DNA of 8,761 nucleotides from Acidobacteriota bacterium. GTDB taxonomy: Bacteria > Acidobacteriota > Terriglobia > Terriglobales > Acidobacteriaceae. Positions 8,285 to 8,761 of the stretch are shown in pieces. Within the stretch, counting starts at the first letter, position 1. Every line of letters begins with the position of its first letter. The position numbers and the translations under genes were made by a program. The notes beneath the pieces are model-generated. The model had not been told where the DNA came from. It ran no database searches and saw nothing but the letters and a program-made list of their open reading frames with translations. Location of the stretch: positions 1 to 8,761 of the forward strand of contig JAJZAL010000218.1 of the NCBI GenBank assembly GCA_021799405.1, read 5' to 3'.

Positions 8285-8548
8285 ATGCAGGACGAATGGC
8301 AAATGATCGACGAGTGGATACCCGAACAGATGGAACCGGGCACGATGTTTGTGCTGCAGAATCCTACGTCCATTGGAGACGCCCGCAACCCCTACGTTGC
8401 CGTGCTGGCCTGCCCCGGATGCGGATCGCTCGGCCTGATCACCCGCGCCCAGTACTTCGGCCTGGAGTCGATGATCTGCGGTTCTGACAACTGTTCTGCT
8501 GAATACTTTCTGCGCGATGATGAGATCGAATTTCGCAAGCCGCACTAG
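8285..8548 (+). CDS. Small zinc-ribbon protein of unknown function
   Basis: This 87-residue protein has no signal peptide or membrane segment, so it is probably cytoplasmic. Four cysteines form a probable zinc ribbon: C43-x2-C46 (CPGCG) and C65-x4-C70 (CGSDNC). The first half is acidic with tryptophans (W5, W11) and leads into VAVLACPGCGSLGLITR. The C-terminus is charged and ends RKPH. I do not recognise a named family. It resembles short zinc-ribbon hypotheticals in which the ribbon could bind nucleic acid or a protein partner, but no function is supported. The start is fixed by GAGGAGG. It stands alone between a 387-bp gap and a strong terminator 20 nt after its stop, so it is probably monocistronic. 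The clean ribosome site, coding composition and dedicated terminator argue that it is a real, expressed gene. Confidence 0.78.
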   Translation: MQDEWQMIDEWIPEQMEPGTMFVLQNPTSIGDARNPYVAVLACPGCGSLGLITRAQYFGLESMICGSDNCSAEYFLRDDEIEFRKPH

Positions 8549-8568
8549 CGCTTCAGCATGTCTCTTAT

Positions 8569-8600
8569 AGAAAGACCCGCGCGAAGCAGCGGGTCTTTCT
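8569..8600 (+). terminator. Strong intrinsic terminator after the zinc-ribbon gene
   Basis: AGAAAGACCCGC (8569-8580) pairs perfectly over 12 bp with GCGGGTCTTTCT (8589-8600) around an 8-nt loop. The lower stem supplies the T-rich TCTTTCT tail. The minus strand likewise ends in TCTTTCT, so it could stop transcription from either side. It separates the zinc-ribbon gene from tRNA-Leu. Confidence 0.9.
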
Positions 8601-8648
8601 GCATCTTCGGGCTTGCAGGGCAACACTTCGCGGGCCTGGAAGAGATAG

Positions 8649-8654
8649 TAAGAT
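8649..8654 (+). promoter_or_regulatory. Possible -10 box of the tRNA-Leu promoter
   Basis: TAAGAT matches four of six -10 consensus bases and lies 18 nt before the mature tRNA 5' end. No good -35 hexamer is seen at 16-18 bp upstream, so this is tentative. The strong terminator at 8569-8600 implies that some promoter must lie in the intervening 70 bases. Confidence 0.3.
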
Positions 8655-8672
8655 AAGGCAGCCGTCTTCTTT

Positions 8673-8759
8673 GCCCGGATGGCGGAATCGGCAGACGCAG
8701 CGGACTTAAAATCCGCAGGCCGCAAGGCCGTGGGGGTTCGAGTCCCCCTCCGGGTACCA
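8673..8759 (+). tRNA. tRNA-Leu (anticodon UAA)
   Basis: A complete class II tRNA. The acceptor stem GCCCGGA/TCCGGGT has a G1-U72 wobble, as I recall in E. coli tRNA-Leu(UAA). The anticodon stem GCGGA/TCCGC encloses the loop CTTAAAA, giving anticodon TAA. The long variable arm is GGCC-GCAA-GGCC, as expected for leucine. The T arm is GGGGG-TTCGAGT-CCCCC. The discriminator is A, and CCA is encoded. Length is 87 nt including CCA. Confidence 0.97.
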
Positions 8760-8761
8760 AC

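Overview
This 8.8-kb window is a chromosomal housekeeping stretch from a GC-rich, Gram-negative bacterium. The style of the proteins (an ECF sigma factor beginning MPTIQ, a TPR-rich Slt-type transglycosylase, the small zinc-ribbon protein) suggests an acidobacterium of the Acidobacteriaceae/Terriglobia type. That placement is inferred from memory, not from a search. I see no insertion sequence, prophage gene or CRISPR array.

The left part runs on the minus strand. Read from right to left (in transcription order) it contains: an ECF sigma factor overlapping by 4 nt a 77-residue zinc-binding anti-sigma factor; a 330-bp leader region; metY (O-acetylhomoserine sulfhydrylase) overlapping by 4 nt metX (homoserine O-acyltransferase); and a tRNA-Gln(CUG) with its own sigma70-like promoter. 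MetX activates homoserine and MetY replaces the acyl group with sulfide to make homocysteine, so the pair is a complete direct-sulfhydrylation route to methionine.

The most interesting element is the leader between the anti-sigma gene and metY. It holds a sigma70-like promoter, a 12-bp palindrome over the predicted transcription start, a 27-codon ORF with six consecutive codons reading Met-Cys-Met-Cys-Met-Cys, and an intrinsic terminator about 30 nt after that ORF and about 125 nt before metY. This is the layout of a ribosome-mediated attenuator that senses methionine and/or cysteine supply. The ORF may be translated from a leaderless mRNA, because its ATG lies where transcription is predicted to begin.

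The right part runs on the plus strand. After a 400-bp divergent gap come a large periplasmic lytic transglycosylase and, 4 nt later, a WbpE-type PLP sugar aminotransferase. A 387-bp gene-free stretch with several hairpins follows, then an 87-residue zinc-ribbon protein with a strong Shine-Dalgarno, a strong hairpin terminator, and tRNA-Leu(UAA) at the window edge.
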